DNA from: Candidatus Zixiibacteriota bacterium
GTDB taxonomy: Bacteria > Zixibacteria > MSB-5A5 > GN15 > FEB-12
Assembly: GCA_024276275.1 (NCBI GenBank)
Contig: JAJRXM010000082.1
Span: 1-62,453, forward strand
Reading direction: 5' to 3'
DNA: 62,453 bases
The position numbers were made by a program, and so were the translations under genes. Positions within the stretch are counted from its first letter, which is position 1. The number at the start of each line of letters is the position of its first letter. This document shows, one piece after another, positions 23,830 through 32,797 of this stretch. The notes under the pieces were generated by a model. It did no database searches and was not told the origin of the DNA. It saw only the letters and a program-made list of their open reading frames with translations.

Positions 23830-24848
23830 AAATACTTTTATTAGCAGGCGGTGAATCAAACGAAAGAGCAGTGTCTCTTGATTCAGGTCAGGCAATATAT
23901 GAATCATTGCAAAAAGTTGGACATATTGTTTATGCGATAGACCCTGTTTCGGGCAAATCTTTATTGAACAGCGACGGGTCTTATATAGACTATCCTACTG
24001 ATGAAAGCGGACGGGCAATAGTTCCTCCGAAAGCATCGGGCTGGTCATTGGCAAAAACACTCGGTTCTCCTGCATTTCAGGATATAGATGTTGTCTTTAT
24101 TGCGATGCATGGCGGGTTCGGCGAGGACGGTATGCTTCAATGTTTATTGGAAATTGCCGGTAAGCAACATACCGGTTCAGAAATGGAAGCATCGGCAATT
24201 GCTATGGATAAAGCGATAGCAAAAAGACTTTGTATCTCCGCTCAAATTAAAACAGCTCAATTTATGCTCTACCGATTAAGTGCTTCGGATATTCCTGATG
24301 AAGTTCTAAATGAGATAGATGACAAGTTTAATTATCCTGTAATAGTCAAGCCGAATGACGGTGGCTCAACGATTGCTTTATCTAAGGTAGATAAAAAAGA
24401 AGAGTTGAAAGAAGCTCTAGAAAAATGTGCTGCTGAATCACCGAATGTGCTTATAGAAAAGTTTATATCGGGCCGTGAGATAACTGCTACTGTGTTAGAC
24501 GGGGAACCTTTGCCGATTGTTGAAATAGTTACCCAAAATGAATTGTATGACTATGAAGCTAAATACAAAAAAGGGCAAACAGAATATATTGTTCCTGCTA
24601 AAATCTCAGATGAACTGACTAAAAAGATACAAAAAGCAGCCTCGGATATTTACAAAATCATAGGATGTAAGGGTCTTGCCCGATCTGATTTTATCTTAGA
24701 TGAAAATGATGACTTTTATTTTCTTGAACTAAACACTCTCCCCGGTATGACAGAACTTTCGCTTGCTCCGATGGCAGCCAAAGCAAGCGGGTTAGAGTTT
24801 GAAGACCTTATAAATAGGATGATAGAGTCCGCTCTACAAAAAGAATAA
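23826..24848 (+). CDS. ddl: D-alanine--D-alanine ligase
   Basis: ATP-grasp enzyme of 340 residues making the D-Ala-D-Ala of peptidoglycan. Typical blocks are LLLAGGESNERAVSLDSG at the N-terminus, FIAMHGGFGEDGMLQCLLE, YPVIVKPNDGGSTIALSKV, FISGREITATVL, and the end CKGLARSDFILDENDDFYFL with LNTLPGMTELSLAP. The start is ATG 23826 in the ATGA overlap with dedA; an upstream extension in the same frame lies within dedA and is not coding. Confidence 0.95.
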   Translation: MKILLLAGGESNERAVSLDSGQAIYESLQKVGHIVYAIDPVSGKSLLNSDGSYIDYPTDESGRAIVPPKASGWSLAKTLGSPAFQDIDVVFIAMHGGFGEDGMLQCLLEIAGKQHTGSEMEASAIAMDKAIAKRLCISAQIKTAQFMLYRLSASDIPDEVLNEIDDKFNYPVIVKPNDGGSTIALSKVDKKEELKEALEKCAAESPNVLIEKFISGREITATVLDGEPLPIVEIVTQNELYDYEAKYKKGQTEYIVPAKISDELTKKIQKAASDIYKIIGCKGLARSDFILDENDDFYFLELNTLPGMTELSLAPMAAKASGLEFEDLINRMIESALQKE

Positions 24849-24854
24849 ACAACT

Positions 24855-25631
24855 ATGTCTGAAAAATTAACTCCTAAAGCTCTTATTTTTGATCTTGGTT
24901 CGACTCTAATTGAGTATGAAAAAATTCCCTGGCCTGAAATGGCTCCGCATTGTATGAAAGAAGTCGCCAAGTTCTTAAGAAAGAAAAAAATAGATATTCC
25001 CGATGATGAACAATTTGTTGAACAGTTTGAAGCTTTGAAAACAGAGTATAGAAAGTTGGCATCGGACAAATATATAGAATGGACAATTCCTCAGGTAGCT
25101 GAGAAACTACTTAAGAATATATCTATTGAAGCAGATGAAAAATTAATTGACGGGATGTTTGAGGCTTACTATAAACCGATAGAAAAAAATCTATCTGTGT
25201 ATGATGATACTGCCGACACTCTTGAATTGATAAAAAATAAAGGACTGACAATCGGATTGGTTTCTAATACAATCTTTCCCGAGTCGGCTCATCTTAGAGA
25301 ATTAAAACGATTTAAAATAAGTCAGTATTTTGACTTTACGCTGTTTAGCTCAACCTTTGGTTTACGTAAACCTCATTCGGATATTTTTATCAAAGCAGCA
25401 AATTTAGCAGGATATGCACCTTCTGAGTGTGTCTATATCGGTGATAGATACTTAGAGGATATCACAGGACCTGAATCAATCGGAATGCCGGCTATTTTGA
25501 AAAAACTCGATATTCGGGAATATCCTTCTGATATGCCGGAAACTATTCGGTCTATTTCCTGTTTATCTGAGTTACCAGAACATATTGATCTGATTGAAGA
25601 AAAAGAAGAACTAGAGACTCAAAAGGAATAA
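24855..25631 (+). CDS. HAD-superfamily hydrolase
   Basis: Protein of 258 residues with haloacid-dehalogenase motifs: motif I IFDLGSTLIE (nucleophile D13), motif II LVSNTI, the Lys in RKPHSD and motif IV YIGDRYLEDITG, with a helical cap at about 30-115. The second acid of motif I, normally Asp at position +2, is Gly (DLGST), as in some HAD-IA phosphatases that are poor acid catalysts. The substrate is unknown. It lies six bases after ddl and two before the M42-family gene. Confidence 0.88.
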   Translation: MSEKLTPKALIFDLGSTLIEYEKIPWPEMAPHCMKEVAKFLRKKKIDIPDDEQFVEQFEALKTEYRKLASDKYIEWTIPQVAEKLLKNISIEADEKLIDGMFEAYYKPIEKNLSVYDDTADTLELIKNKGLTIGLVSNTIFPESAHLRELKRFKISQYFDFTLFSSTFGLRKPHSDIFIKAANLAGYAPSECVYIGDRYLEDITGPESIGMPAILKKLDIREYPSDMPETIRSISCLSELPEHIDLIEEKEELETQKE

Positions 25632-25633
25632 AA

Positions 25634-26710
25634 ATGGATAAATCAGAAATTCTTTTAAAAGAAATTACCGAAGCAAACGGTGTCTCGGGGTATGAGAGTG
25701 AAGTTAGAAAAATCATGACCCGTGAGTTAAAAAAAACTGCTGATTCGATAGAATACGATAAAATGGGTTCTGTACTGGGTATAAAAAAAGGCAGCAGCGA
25801 TTCACCTCGTATTATGACAGTCGGACATATGTATGAAGTCGGATTTATGGTGAAAGAGGTAACGCCCGAAGGATTTATAAAGTTTTTACCTCTTGGAGGT
25901 TGGTGGGGGCATGTTGCTTTAGGGCAGAGGATGAGAATTATAACCTCAAAAGGTATTGTTATTGGTGTCGTAGGTTCAACACCTCCGCATCTTTTACCAC
26001 CAGAAGATAGAAAAAAAGTTTTAGAAATTAAAGATATGTTTATTGATGTCGGGGCTACCGAAAAATTTAATGTGCAGAAGAAACTTGGTATTAGACCGGG
26101 GGACCCGATTGTTCCTGACTCTGAATTTACAATTTTATCTAATACAAAAACATATATGGCAAAAGCATTTGATAACCGTGTTTCTTGTGCGATTGTGCTT
26201 GAAGTCATGGCCAAACTCGGTAAAGCAAAACACCCTAATACAATTTTAGGGGGTGCTACGGTACAGGCAGAAGTCGGACTTCGTGGAGCCCAAACAGTTG
26301 CCCATCTGGGAGACCCTGATGTATGTATTATTGTTGATACCGGTATTGCTCAGGATATTCCACCCAATAATTTCTCAAAAACTGAACGTCTTGGGGCGGG
26401 TCCTGTAATCCTGATTTATGATTCCGGTATGATACCGAATCTAAAATTACGTGACTTAGCAATGAAAACTGCTGAATCGAAAAAAATACCATATCATCTT
26501 TCATATATGGTAGGCGGAGCTACTGACGGTGGACGTATTCATATGAGCCGTTTCGGGGTACCGTCTATAGTCATTGGACCACCGATTAGATACATTCATT
26601 CTCATAACGGAATTTTAGCCCGTGCCGACTATGATAATACAGTTAAACTTTTATTTGAATTGATTAAAAAACTTGATAAAAAAATGGTCAAGTCTTTAAC
26701 GGAGGATTAG
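25634..26710 (+). CDS. M42-family aminopeptidase homologue with altered active site
   Basis: Protein of 358 residues covering the full M42/TET-type aminopeptidase length, which normally forms a dodecameric cobalt/zinc peptidase. The first metal His is kept in VGHMYEVGFMV, the bridging Asp in AKAFDNRVSCAI, another Asp in IIVDTGIAQDIP, and the C-terminal His in RYIHSHNG. Two positions differ: the usual HMDEIG is HMYEVG (Asp to Tyr) and the usual QEEVGLRG is QAEVGLRG, so the catalytic base Glu is Ala. The fold and metal ligands therefore look preserved, while catalysis is doubtful. AGGAAT is placed well before the ATG. Neighbours are the HAD gene and cysS. Confidence 0.85.
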   Translation: MDKSEILLKEITEANGVSGYESEVRKIMTRELKKTADSIEYDKMGSVLGIKKGSSDSPRIMTVGHMYEVGFMVKEVTPEGFIKFLPLGGWWGHVALGQRMRIITSKGIVIGVVGSTPPHLLPPEDRKKVLEIKDMFIDVGATEKFNVQKKLGIRPGDPIVPDSEFTILSNTKTYMAKAFDNRVSCAIVLEVMAKLGKAKHPNTILGGATVQAEVGLRGAQTVAHLGDPDVCIIVDTGIAQDIPPNNFSKTERLGAGPVILIYDSGMIPNLKLRDLAMKTAESKKIPYHLSYMVGGATDGGRIHMSRFGVPSIVIGPPIRYIHSHNGILARADYDNTVKLLFELIKKLDKKMVKSLTED

Positions 26711-26717
26711 AATAGAA

Positions 26718-28121
26718 ATGGCATTACGATTTAAAAATTCATTTACCAGAGTGAAAGAAGATTTTAAGCCTATCGAAGAGGGTAAAATCAAAATCTATAC
26801 TTGCGGACCGACTGTTTATAATTTTCAGCATATCGGAAATTTCCGCACTTTCATGTGGGGGGATTTATTACGCCGATATTTACAATACAAGGGCTATGAT
26901 GTTACATATGTCATGAATATAACAGACATTGATGATAAAATTATTCGGGATTCTCAAGCACAAAAAAAATCACGTAAAGAATTTATCCAAAAATATGTCG
27001 ATGCATTTTTAGAAGATTTAGATTCTCTCGGATTTCTCAAACCGGATGTTCAGCCGTATGCTACCGACCATATTGACGGTATGGTTGAGATGATTCAGCA
27101 ATTAGTTGCAAGAGGATTTGCCTACGAAATTGACGGAAACTATTATTATAAAATTTCAGCCTTTAAAGATTACGGAAAACTCGCCAATCTTGATATGGAC
27201 GGACTCAAAGCAGGGGCAAGAGTTTCCGCTGATGAATATGAAAAAGATTCAGTTTCTGATTTTGCTCTTTGGAAAGCATGGCAGGAGTCAGACGGTGATA
27301 TATATTGGGATACTCCGATAGGGAAAGGACGACCGGGCTGGCATATTGAATGTTCGGTGATGTCGCAAAAATATCTCGGCAACCATTTTGATATTCATAC
27401 CGGCGGTGTTGATTTACTTTTCCCTCATCATGAAAATGAAATTGCTCAATCGGAAGGCTGCACCGGTTCAAAGTCAGTTAACTATTGGCTGCACGGGGAG
27501 CATCTGATTGTAGAAGGCAAAAAAATGTCAAAATCTGTCGGTAATTTTTATACCCTTCGGGATATAATGGAAAAAGGATATGCAGGGGTTGTGGTGCGGT
27601 ATCTTTTGGCTTCGACATATTACCGTCAACAGTTGAACTTTACATTCCAGGGGCTTGAAGCTGCTCGGAATTCTTTAGAACGGTATAATGATTTTATTAC
27701 AAACCTCCAAAGTTATAACGGCGGTGATTCTGATAATTCCGCAGAGGCTATCATAGCAAAAGCAAAAACAGGCTTTGAAGATGCTCTTGATGATGACTTA
27801 AATGTATCAGGTGCTTTAGGAGTAGTCTTTGACTTTATCCGTGATATTAATCGTCTCAAAGCTGAAAATAAACTTTCAGTAGAGGAACGGGATAACGCAT
27901 TGGCAACAATTACGGCATTTGATTCGGTTCTGAATTTCAGATATCATATCGATAGTGATGATTCCGATAGTTCTGAAATTGAGGCATTGATACAAAAAAG
28001 AGCTGATGCCAAGAACAATAAAGACTTTGCATTGGCAGATAAAATCCGTAACGATTTACTGGAGCAGGGGATTATCTTGGAAGACAGCCGTGAAGGTACC
28101 AAATGGAAGAAAAAAGTCTGA
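26718..28121 (+). CDS. cysS: Cysteine--tRNA ligase
   Basis: Class I synthetase of 467 residues. YTCGPTVYNFQHIGNFRTFM holds the first zinc Cys and the HIGN form of HIGH, IECSVMSQKYLG and HTGGVDLLFPHHENEIAQSE supply the other zinc ligands, and KKMSKSVGN is KMSKS. The C-terminal helical part ends in an anticodon-binding segment with KNNKDFALADKIRNDL. Last gene in the ispD operon, with GGAGG 13 bases before the ATG. A tRNA-Thr gene follows. Confidence 0.97.
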   Translation: MALRFKNSFTRVKEDFKPIEEGKIKIYTCGPTVYNFQHIGNFRTFMWGDLLRRYLQYKGYDVTYVMNITDIDDKIIRDSQAQKKSRKEFIQKYVDAFLEDLDSLGFLKPDVQPYATDHIDGMVEMIQQLVARGFAYEIDGNYYYKISAFKDYGKLANLDMDGLKAGARVSADEYEKDSVSDFALWKAWQESDGDIYWDTPIGKGRPGWHIECSVMSQKYLGNHFDIHTGGVDLLFPHHENEIAQSEGCTGSKSVNYWLHGEHLIVEGKKMSKSVGNFYTLRDIMEKGYAGVVVRYLLASTYYRQQLNFTFQGLEAARNSLERYNDFITNLQSYNGGDSDNSAEAIIAKAKTGFEDALDDDLNVSGALGVVFDFIRDINRLKAENKLSVEERDNALATITAFDSVLNFRYHIDSDDSDSSEIEALIQKRADAKNNKDFALADKIRNDLLEQGIILEDSREGTKWKKKV

Positions 28122-28183
28122 CTTGCTTAAATTAGTCTGTATTTTGTCGATATAACTTTTTTAAGAGAAAAGTGAAAAACTAT

Positions 28184-28213
28184 TTGACATTACTGAATAA
28201 TTTAGTTCATTGT
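28184..28213 (+). promoter_or_regulatory. Possible promoter of tRNA-Thr
   Basis: A consensus TTGACA (28184-28189) with CATTGT at 18-base spacing, which would start transcription about ten bases before the tRNA. The -10 match is poor (three of six), so only the -35 box is persuasive. Confidence 0.35.
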
Positions 28214-28228
28214 GTCCTATATCTTTAA

Positions 28229-28301
28229 GCCATTGTAGCTCAGCAGGCAGAGCAATTGATTTGTAATCAATAGGTCGGGGGTTCGATTCCCTCCAATGGC
28301 T
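28229..28301 (+). tRNA. tRNA-Thr (anticodon UGU)
   Basis: Cloverleaf of 73 bases. The acceptor arm is GCCATTG with CAATGGC plus one T, the anticodon arm ATTGA-TTTGTAA-TCAAT puts TGT in the loop, and the T arm is GGGGGTTCGATTCCCTCC. There is no encoded CCA end. A run of six T begins at the last base and may aid termination. No sign of a suppressor anticodon. Confidence 0.95.
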
Positions 28302-28320
28302 TTTTTATTTTTGAGGGAAA

Positions 28321-28797
28321 ATGTCAAAATCAATAACTTGTCCTAATTGTCAATATGGTATATCAATAGAACAATCATCTAATTTAAAAGATTTTAAATG
28401 TCCGTCATGCTCATTTCGAATTGAGTTATTGCATACAAATGAGACAATAGTTTCTACGGCAACTGAAAAATATCAAACCTTAAAAAAGGTAATTAGATAT
28501 ACGAGTTTAGTAGTCAACGTTGCTTTGTTGTTAATTCTCCTTTATGTTATGTTAATTGATAAAAGTAAAATTTGGAATACTAATGAACTCATAGCGGGTT
28601 GGTATATAATAGTTGTTTTATTATTTACTATATTTAATTTATTTTCTAAGAAAGTGGTACTGAAACAAGTAAATATTACTCTATACTTGTTTTTGTTTAT
28701 AATCGGTGCAAGTTTAATGTATGATAGTAATTCAACTGGAATTATAATTATAGTTCTTTCATCTTTGTCTATGTATGCTCTATATTTAAAAAAGTAA
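28321..28797 (+). CDS. Zinc-ribbon membrane protein of unknown role
   Basis: Protein of 158 residues. The N-terminus has a zinc ribbon, ITCPNCQYG and FKCPSCSFR (C7, C10, C27, C30), then four hydrophobic segments: about 65-80 (SLVVNVALLLILLYVML), 93-108, 118-132 and 136-155. The combination of a cytoplasmic zinc ribbon on a small four-helix membrane module is common in predicted bacterial proteins, with no assigned function. GAGGGAAA is well placed before the ATG. It lies directly behind the tRNA and in front of a repeat-containing gap. Confidence 0.65.
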   Translation: MSKSITCPNCQYGISIEQSSNLKDFKCPSCSFRIELLHTNETIVSTATEKYQTLKKVIRYTSLVVNVALLLILLYVMLIDKSKIWNTNELIAGWYIIVVLLFTIFNLFSKKVVLKQVNITLYLFLFIIGASLMYDSNSTGIIIIVLSSLSMYALYLKK

Positions 28798-28842
28798 CTG
28801 TAATATAAGATAGGGCAATGCCCTGTCTGTACAACTCTTTCA

Positions 28843-28868
28843 AGACCCTTCGACTCCGCTCAGGGTGA
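28843..28868. repeat. Intergenic repeat, family 5b
   Basis: AGACCCTTCGACTCCGCTCA then GGGTGA, nearly identical to 18359-18384. Just before it is a small GGGC-AAT-GCCC hairpin (28812-28822). Both sit between the zinc-ribbon gene and the ABC exporter. Confidence 0.75.
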
Positions 28869-28997
28869 TTTGAAAGAGCAAAATTCATTTAAACCACCCT
28901 ATTCAAATCCAAATAACTACAATATCAGCAACATTTTTATCTTGAATACGTATTAAATAAAAACAATATTACGCAAAATTATAAAGGGATATAATAG

Positions 28998-29927
28998 ATG
29001 AATGTTGTTACGGTCAACGAATTAACAAAAGTATATCATACCGGAATGAAAAAGGGTGGGATAACCGCACTCGACTCTGTTTCTCTACATATTGAACCCG
29101 GGGAGATTTTTGGTCTACTCGGTCCAAACGGGGCAGGGAAAACTACTTTGTTTAAACTGCTTCTCGGTATCAGCTCTATAACATCAGGTGAGGCAACACT
29201 TCTGGGGAATACGCCGTCTAATCCAAAATCGAGAATGAAAATTGGATACTTACCTGAAAATCATCGTTTCCCCGAACATTTAACAGGCTTGGGACTCATA
29301 ACGCTTACCGGAAGAATGTATAATCTTAAAGAAGATGTTATCGCTCAAAGAGCCGATGAACTTCTTGAAACGGTGGATATGACAAAGTGGGCTGATACAA
29401 AAATGAAAAAGTATTCCAAAGGGATGCTTCAGCGGGTCGGGTTAGCTCAGTCGATGATAAACGACCCTGAAGTGCTTTTTTTAGATGAGCCGACAGACGG
29501 TGTTGATCCGGTTGGAAGAGCAGAAATAAAAAAGGTGATGTAAAAAATTCGAGATGACGGAAAAACTATAATCTTGAATTCACATCTATTGTCAGAAGTG
29601 GAAGCTGTTGCCGACAGAGTTGCGATATTACAACATGGGAAGATTGCCAAAATCGGTACTGTTGACGAGATGACAAATAAAAAACTACAATATGAAATTC
29701 AGGCAGAGTTTCGCGAGATGCTGTTTGACATTCCATCAGAGATTGGAAAATTACAATCACTCTCAAGAGGACGATTGGTCGTTGAACTGGTTGATGTCTC
29801 TAAAATCAATTGGGTTATAGATTCGCTTCGTCGTAAAAAAGTTGATATACGAGTTGTGAAACCGATTAAAATTTCGCTAGAACAATCATTTATTGATACA
29901 GTAACTCACAAGAAAGAGGGTGTCTGA
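28998..29927 (+). pseudogene. ABC exporter ATP-binding protein, split by an in-frame TAA
   Basis: Reads as one ATPase of 309 residues if the TAA at 29541-29543 is read through; the frame before and after is the same. Walker A GPNGAGKTT is at about residue 42, the signature YSKGMLQRVGLAQ near 143 and Walker B VLFLDEPTDGVDP near 163. The stop falls in EIKKVM*KIRDDGKT, and the next residues TIILNSHLLSEVEAVADRV contain the switch His. The C-terminal part is intact and well conserved and its stop overlaps the permease ATG by one base. Relatives often have Gln, Glu or Leu at the stop position, so a single CAA or GAA to TAA change explains it. Most likely a sequencing error or very recent nonsense mutation; recoding is also possible. 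Confidence 0.75.
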
Positions 29928-30727
29928 TGAATGGACTTTTTAAAGATACCTTGGCAGAACTGTTTGATAAAAAAACAGTCTATCTCTTTTTTGTGATAAC
30001 TTTTATTGCGATTCTTATAACAGCTTTTTCCGGTTCATTTGAAATGTCTATAAACGGTAACCCGCAGGGAATGGGGTTAGACGAACTTGGAGTAGATGTT
30101 GACAAACCGTTATTGATGGGGATTAAATTCTTAATGTCTCTTTTGACTTTTCTCGCGGTTATGTTATCAGCCGGAATTTTGCCTAATATGTTTATAAAGG
30201 GACGTTCAGATTATTTTCTATCTAAACCAATCTCCAGAGCATCGTTATTATTTAAAAAATTTCTCTCGGTATGGATTATCTATGGAATTTTGGTAACAGG
30301 ATGTGGGTTACTTTGCTATTTGAGCGGTGCCTTAGTACATTCTCTGTTCAATAATTATATTTTTATATTGATAGGTCTAGTTTTTTTAGAGCTTTTTATA
30401 TGGCTTTCAATCAGTTTTTTTATAGGCATTTTCACCGGGAAAACGGTCACAGTTATAATGGTGCTTTTTATTACCTGGTTGTCACAACTTGGTGTGTCGA
30501 TGCTGTACAGTTCTCAGGTAATAGCCGGAATCGGGTATGAAACAGTAGGGGAAATAGTCGATTATATTTATTATGTTTTTCCGAAAATATCTGAAATGTC
30601 ATCATTGGCAGAAGGTGCAATTTCAAATTCAGCATTATTAAGTAGCTATGTCCTGTATTCATCTGTCGGTTTTGGCATTGTAATGCTGTTTTTCACTCAA
30701 ATTTTGTTTAAACGAAAAGATTATTGA
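29927..30727 (+). CDS. ABC-2 type exporter permease
   Basis: Membrane protein of 266 residues with about six hydrophobic segments (first at about 17-37, last at 240-260). It has an ABC-2 permease layout, with a periplasmic loop between the first two helices and the FLSKPISRASLLFKKFLSVW amphipathic segment that contacts the ATPase. Its substrate is not evident; such pairs move lipids, drugs or polysaccharide units. The ATG overlaps the ATPase stop by one base, so they form one transporter, although the ATPase gene is interrupted here. Confidence 0.85.
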   Translation: MNGLFKDTLAELFDKKTVYLFFVITFIAILITAFSGSFEMSINGNPQGMGLDELGVDVDKPLLMGIKFLMSLLTFLAVMLSAGILPNMFIKGRSDYFLSKPISRASLLFKKFLSVWIIYGILVTGCGLLCYLSGALVHSLFNNYIFILIGLVFLELFIWLSISFFIGIFTGKTVTVIMVLFITWLSQLGVSMLYSSQVIAGIGYETVGEIVDYIYYVFPKISEMSSLAEGAISNSALLSSYVLYSSVGFGIVMLFFTQILFKRKDY

Positions 30728-30773
30728 TTCAGTTTTTGATTGATTTCTATTCTTAGTTCATGTAAATTCTACT

Positions 30774-31294
30774 ATGAATGATACCAATGAAAATCAAAAA
30801 CTGATAGAAACACTTCATATTGCTCTTCAATTAGAAAAAGAGGGGAAAGCCCTATTTCTACAGGCAGCATCTGAAACTAAAAGTAATTTAGCAAAACAGA
30901 CATTTGAGTTTTGGCAAAAGAAGAAGATAAGCATATTGAAAATATCAAACTTTTCTATGACACTTTAGTAGATTCAGACATAAGTCAGCTACCTGATATA
31001 GAAGAGTCAAATGCTGAAGAAAAGTTAGAAGCATTTAATCTAAAACTTGAATCGTTGCGTGAAGATTTTAAGCCGACCTTTACAGATATCGAAGCATACA
31101 ACTTAGCATTAAAATTTGAAAATGGGGCAGAAGAATTTTATAAGGAGCAGCTGGATAATGCCGTTGACCCTAAAATAAAAAAATTCTATAAATGGCTTGA
31201 AGCAGAAGAGACAATGCATTCCCGTCTAATAAATTCCTGCCTAAAATTCGTAGAAGATCCGACCGGATGGTTCCAGAAAAGAAAAAAGAACTAG
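30774..31294 (+). pseudogene. Ferritin-like/rubrerythrin-type protein, frameshifted
   Basis: Two short frames join into one protein of about 173 residues if one T is added to the T run at 30909-30912. The first frame ends with KQTFEFW; in the second frame LAKEEDKHIENIKLFYD carries on the expected helix (EExxH). The second helix pair has LKFENGAEEFYKEQLDNAVD and WLEAEETMHSRL with the other E and ExxH ligands of a di-iron site. A paralogue with the same layout is intact at 33736-34245. The lesion is a single homopolymer base, and both halves look under selection. Read as one gene, its role would be peroxide or iron handling. Confidence 0.75.
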
Positions 31295-31371
31295 AAGGAA
31301 TATTTGATTTACTATAAAATAACCAGAAGTTTGTTTGGCTTAAAATCTAACTAACGTTGTTGAGGAATTAT

Positions 31372-32736
31372 ATGCCATTATCGTTATTTAAAAAAAATGA
31401 AGATAAGAATCTAAAGGAACTTATAAGTTTCTTAAGTTTTCCGTCTGTATCTGCAAAATCAGAACATAAAAATGACTTAAAAAAATGCGCTAATTGGTTA
31501 AAAGACCATCTGAATACAATCGGATTTAAGACAAAAGTTTATCCAACCGGGGGACATCCATTAGTGTATGCTGAGTACATTGTAGATTCAAAACTTCCTA
31601 CGGTGCTTTATTACGGACATTATGATGTTCAACCACCGGAACCGTTAGACTTATGGAAAAGTTCTCCATTTAAGGCTGATATTCGTGACGGGTATATTTA
31701 TGCCCGCGGTGCTACCGATGATAAAGGGCAAACCTGGTGTCACATAAAAGGGTTGGAAGCTGTTATTAAAAAAACAGGAACTCTGCCAATCAATGTAAAG
31801 TTTTTAATCGAGGGTGAAGAAGAAGTACATTCTGCTAATCTTCCGGCTTGGCTTAAGAAAAATAAAAAAATGCTCAAGGCTGATATCGCTGTTGTTTCAG
31901 ATACTGCACAATTCAGCAAAACATTACCTGCGGTGACCTTTGGGTTGCGTGGTATAGCATCATGTGAAGTTTTTGTTTATGGACCGAACCGTGATGTACA
32001 TTCCGGTTCTTACGGTGGAGCGATTGCCAATCCGGTTAATATACTTTGTCAAATGGTCGGTCAGCTGCATGATAAAAACGGTAAAATTGCTATACCCGGT
32101 TTTTATAAAAAAGTTAAAACAATGACTAAATGGGAAAAAGCGAAATTTAAGAAACTTCCGTACAGCGAAGCTGCCTATAAAAAAGGTCTTAAAATACCTG
32201 CTCTGCATGGAGAAAAAGGATTTACAACTTATGAGCGTACCTGGGTTCGTCCTACTCTTGATGTCAACGGTATAACCGGCGGATATCAAGGTGAGGGAGC
32301 TAAGACAATTATTCCGTCGATGGCATCTTGCAAAATCACAATGAGATTAGTACCGAATATGGATGTAAACGAAATCTGTAAGCTTTTAGAAAAGCATTTA
32401 TTAAAAATTGCTCCAAAATCTGTTCGGGTAAAAGTAGATAAGCACGGCGGTGCATCTGCGGTTGAAGTGCCTACCGATGGTCCCTGGCTTGAAGCTGCCG
32501 GGCGTGCAATAAAAAAAGGTTTTGGTAAAGAACCGGTGTTTATGAAAGAAGGCGGTTCTATTCCTATAGTCGGTGATTTTAAGAAGATATTAGATGTTGA
32601 TACACTCCTTATCGGATTTGGACAGCAGGATGATAATATACATTCTCCCAATGAGCGATTTAGAATAATTGACTTTGTTCGAGGATGTAAAACTGCGGCA
32701 TTACTACCGAGTGAGTTAGCAACGGTAGAGAAATAA
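31372..32736 (+). CDS. M20-family dipeptidase-like metallopeptidase
   Basis: Enzyme of 454 residues. Metal ligands appear in order: H in YYGHYDVQPPEPLDLW, D in ARGATDDKGQ, E-E in LIEGEEEVHSANL, D in VVSDT and H in DNIHSPNERF near the end. The lid domain runs about 190-330. Members cleave dipeptides or N-acyl amino acids. Start ATG 31372 is favoured over a TTG five codons upstream because TGAGGA precedes it directly. The gene has a strong terminator behind it. Confidence 0.92.
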   Translation: MPLSLFKKNEDKNLKELISFLSFPSVSAKSEHKNDLKKCANWLKDHLNTIGFKTKVYPTGGHPLVYAEYIVDSKLPTVLYYGHYDVQPPEPLDLWKSSPFKADIRDGYIYARGATDDKGQTWCHIKGLEAVIKKTGTLPINVKFLIEGEEEVHSANLPAWLKKNKKMLKADIAVVSDTAQFSKTLPAVTFGLRGIASCEVFVYGPNRDVHSGSYGGAIANPVNILCQMVGQLHDKNGKIAIPGFYKKVKTMTKWEKAKFKKLPYSEAAYKKGLKIPALHGEKGFTTYERTWVRPTLDVNGITGGYQGEGAKTIIPSMASCKITMRLVPNMDVNEICKLLEKHLLKIAPKSVRVKVDKHGGASAVEVPTDGPWLEAAGRAIKKGFGKEPVFMKEGGSIPIVGDFKKILDVDTLLIGFGQQDDNIHSPNERFRIIDFVRGCKTAALLPSELATVEK

Positions 32737-32750
32737 ATATTCCGACAAAA

Positions 32751-32780
32751 AGAGACTTTCAGTTGAAAGTCTCTTTTTTT
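32751..32780 (+). terminator. Rho-independent terminator of the M20 peptidase gene
   Basis: AGAGACTTTC, loop AGTT, GAAAGTCTCT, then seven T. Ten perfect base pairs; a textbook terminator. Confidence 0.92.
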
Positions 32781-32797
32781 ATGATTAGTATGTACAT

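Noticed and set aside
24716-26214. Long minus-strand open frames opposite ddl, HAD and M42 genes
   Set aside because: The plus-strand genes carry all family motifs; the opposite frames are low-complexity and without ribosome sites.
28229-28301. tRNA-Thr as an integration site for an island
   Set aside because: No repeated 3' end of the tRNA was noticed downstream, and no integrase is adjacent.
28998-30727. ABC exporter as part of a defence or bacteriocin system
   Set aside because: No precursor peptide, immunity or protease-domain gene is near, and the permease is of a general ABC-2 type.
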